Shown here: in pieces, positions 62,601 through 64,000 of the stretch
Layout: each line of letters opens with the position of its first letter
How positions within the stretch are numbered: position 1 is the stretch's first letter
Source of the DNA: Methylobacterium ajmalii
GTDB taxonomy: Bacteria; Pseudomonadota; Alphaproteobacteria; Rhizobiales; Beijerinckiaceae
Assembly: GCF_016613415.1 (NCBI RefSeq)
Contig: NZ_JACWCT010000027.1
Coordinates: forward strand, 18,754 to 82,753
DNA length: 64,000 nt
Direction: 5' to 3'
The notes under the pieces: generated by a model
Seen by the model: only the letters and a program-made list of their open reading frames with translations
Told to the model about the DNA's origin: nothing
Database searches by the model: none
Made by a program: the position numbers and the translations under genes

Positions 62601-64000
62601 ATGCCTCAAACATTATTTAATATATTTGGAACATATCGAGACAGCGGTAGCGCAGGATCCACAATAAGCTTCTACGATGGTAGTGGAAATTACATTGGAG
62701 ATGTTGGAACGCAGGTAATTATTGCGGGCTCGCCTGGGACACAGCCTACTGTCAATAGTACTGTTAACTATTTTTACCAATATATTTACAACGGTGCTCC
62801 CGAGAGTGCTCCGGGAAGTTTTACGGCTTACTCGCAAGATGGAAACGGTAGAGTATTTTCTGTAACAGACACCGTTGGCGGAGGAAGTACATCGTCGTCA
62901 ACAGCGGACGCCACCCTGACCCTCAATTCAACCGCCGCAACCGTTGATGGTGCGACCGGCCCGCAGGGTGCCACGGGTGCTCAGGGCACGACGGGTGCGC
63001 AGGGCGCCACCGGCGCCCAGGGCACGACGGGTGCGCAGGGCACCACCGGCGCGCAAGGGGCGACGGGTGCGCAGGGCACCACCGGCGCGCAGGGTGCGAC
63101 GGGTGCGCAGGGCACCACCGGCGCGCAGGGCGCGACGGGCGCGCAGGGTAGCACCGGCGCGCAGGGCACGACGGGCGCACAGGGCACCACCGGCGCGCAG
63201 GGCGCCACGGGGGTCCAGGGCGCTACGGGCGCCCAGGGCACGACGGGTGCGCAGGGTAGTACCGGCGCCCAGGGTACGACGGGTGCGCAGGGCGCCACCG
63301 GCGCACAGGGCGCAACGGGCGCGCAAGGCACCACTGGTGCCCAGGGCACGACGGGCGCACAGGGCACCACCGGCGCGCAGGGTGCCACCGGCTCCCAGGG
63401 TGCCACCGGCTCCCAGGGTGCGACGGGCGCGCAGGGTACCACCGGTGCCCAGGGCACGACGGGTGCGCAGGGCGCGACAGGCGTCCAGGGCGCAACGGGT
63501 GCGCAGGGTACAACTGGAGCCCAGGGGACGACCGGTGCGCAGGGCACCACCGGCGCCCAAGGCGCGACCGGCGTGCAGGGTGCGACCGGCTCTCAGGGCG
63601 CGACCGGAACGCAAGGCGTGACGGGGGCCCAGGGTGCGACCGGCGTCCAGGGTGCCACGGGTGCGCAGGGTACCACCGGTGCCCAGGGGACGACCGGTGC
63701 GCAGGGCACCACCGGCGCCCAAGGCGCGACGGGAGTGCAGGGCGCGACCGGCTCGCAAGGTGCCACCGGTCCCCAGGGTGTCACCGGTTCGCGAGGCGCG
63801 ACCGGCGATCAGGGCGTGCAGGGTGAGACCGGCTCGCAAGGCACGACGGGGGCCCAGGGTGTCACCGGTTCGCAGGGCGCGACCGGCGTCCAGGGTGCCA
63901 CCGGTGCCCAGGGCGTGACCGGCTCGCAAGGCGCGACGGGAGCCCAGGGCGTCACCGGTTCGCAGGGCGCGACCGGTGTCCAGGGTGCCACCGGTTCGCA
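62601..64000 (+). CDS. Collagen-like Gly-X-Y repeat protein, truncated by window edge
   Basis: A reading frame open from ATG 62601 to the window end (at least 466 residues). Residues 1-116 form a non-repetitive, AT-rich-coded head rich in Tyr, Asn, Ser, Gly and Thr ([16 protein letters not shown]…), which probably folds as a beta-domain. From Gly117 (62949) on, every third residue is Gly, mostly as the hexapeptide GAQG(T/A)T, for about 350 residues without a break. Near the end it varies ([15 protein letters not shown]). No proline-rich triplets are seen, so stability would come from Thr/Gln as in other bacterial collagens. There is no signal peptide. It is likely a surface or phage-tail-fibre-like stalk. 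Confidence 0.9.
   Translation, partial: MPQTLFNIFGTYRDSGSAGSTISFYDGSGNYIGDVGTQVIIAGSPGTQPTVNSTVNYFYQYIYNGAPESAPGSFTAYSQDGNGRVFSVTDTVGGGSTSSSTADATLTLNSTAATVDGATGPQGATGAQGTTGAQGATGAQGTTGAQGTTGAQGATGAQGTTGAQGATGAQGTTGAQGATGAQGSTGAQGTTGAQGTTGAQGATGVQGATGAQGTTGAQGSTGAQGTTGAQGATGAQGATGAQGTTGAQGTTGAQGTTGAQGATGSQGATGSQGATGAQGTTGAQGTTGAQGATGVQGATGAQGTTGAQGTTGAQGTTGAQGATGVQGATGSQGATGTQGVTGAQGATGVQGATGAQGTTGAQGTTGAQGTTGAQGATGVQGATGSQGATGPQGVTGSRGATGDQGVQGETGSQGTTGAQGVTGSQGATGVQGATGAQGVTGSQGATGAQGVTGSQGATGVQGATGS
62949..64000 (+). repeat. 18-bp tandem repeat encoding GAQG(T/A)T
   Basis: More than 1 kb of degenerate 18-bp units of the form GGYGCSCAGGGYRCSACS lies in frame with the collagen-like protein. 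Synonymous changes at third positions are common, while the glycine codons and the Gln of each unit are kept, so the array is under coding constraint. Length variation by slippage is expected. Confidence 0.9.

Noticed and set aside
62981..63929. Long open frames on both strands across the collagen-like repeat
   Set aside because: Any low-complexity repeat whose length is a multiple of three stays open in several frames. Only the plus-strand frame from 62601 has a natural start, a non-repetitive head and constrained glycine codons.
62949..64000. CRISPR-like regular repeats
   Set aside because: The repeat unit is 18 bp with no unique spacers, is in frame throughout and encodes Gly-X-Y triplets, so it is a coding collagen-like tract.

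Overview
The window is very GC-rich DNA (roughly 70% G+C, with strong third-position G/C) and looks like the chromosome of an alphaproteobacterium of the order Hyphomicrobiales. A Methylobacterium-type organism is the best guess. The reasons are the EcfG/NepR-type general stress sigma factor, matching promoter motifs, a SWIB protein with a lysine/alanine-rich tail, and many short signal-peptide or single-helix proteins. No methanol-oxidation gene lies here, so the genus is inference. I saw no rRNA, tRNA, CRISPR array or intact transposase.

Region by region. 1-11.4 kb: a truncated SCO1/SenC copper protein, a cupin, a MITE-like hairpin element, a ribitol-type dehydrogenase, a patatin lipoprotein, overlapping tyrA-hisC genes, a DUF1499 membrane protein, a divergent aldo/keto reductase and LysR pair, small proteins, a spermidine-synthase-fold protein and a Hint-domain protein. 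11.9-22.5 kb: cell-envelope genes, namely a 1770-residue alpha-2-macroglobulin, a pseudoprotease with a peptidoglycan-binding-like domain, a family 2 glycosyltransferase, a DUF900 lipoprotein hydrolase and an orphan TRAP binding protein. 22.5-31.6 kb: tartrate dehydratase coupled to an acetyltransferase, followed by a stress-response segment. That segment holds an EcfG sigma factor with an N-terminal NepR-like domain, secreted or single-helix small proteins and a SWIB protein; two of its genes carry EcfG-type promoter matches. A stand-alone chorismate mutase closes it.

31.7-41.3 kb: three major-facilitator transporters, a small leader/hairpin locus and a large phosphatase-type autotransporter. 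41.3-49.6 kb: signalling, with a Cache-domain chemoreceptor, an HD-GYP phosphodiesterase, a membrane GGDEF-EAL protein and a divergent MocR/PaiB pair. 49.6-57 kb: LysR, a DUF1445 hydro-lyase and a complete liv-type ABC importer, then a protein made of two tandem copies of an unknown domain. 57.3-60.2 kb: a second chemoreceptor and a CheZ-like phosphatase. Both chemoreceptor genes share an upstream 12-base motif, TCGTAACTGTTA.

60.3-64 kb: an acetyltransferase, a DUF6916 gene and a phage tail-collar (microcystin-dependent protein type) gene on the minus strand. They face an AT-rich stretch that carries the start of a collagen-like Gly-X-Y repeat protein running off the window. This end has the clearest signs of transfer.
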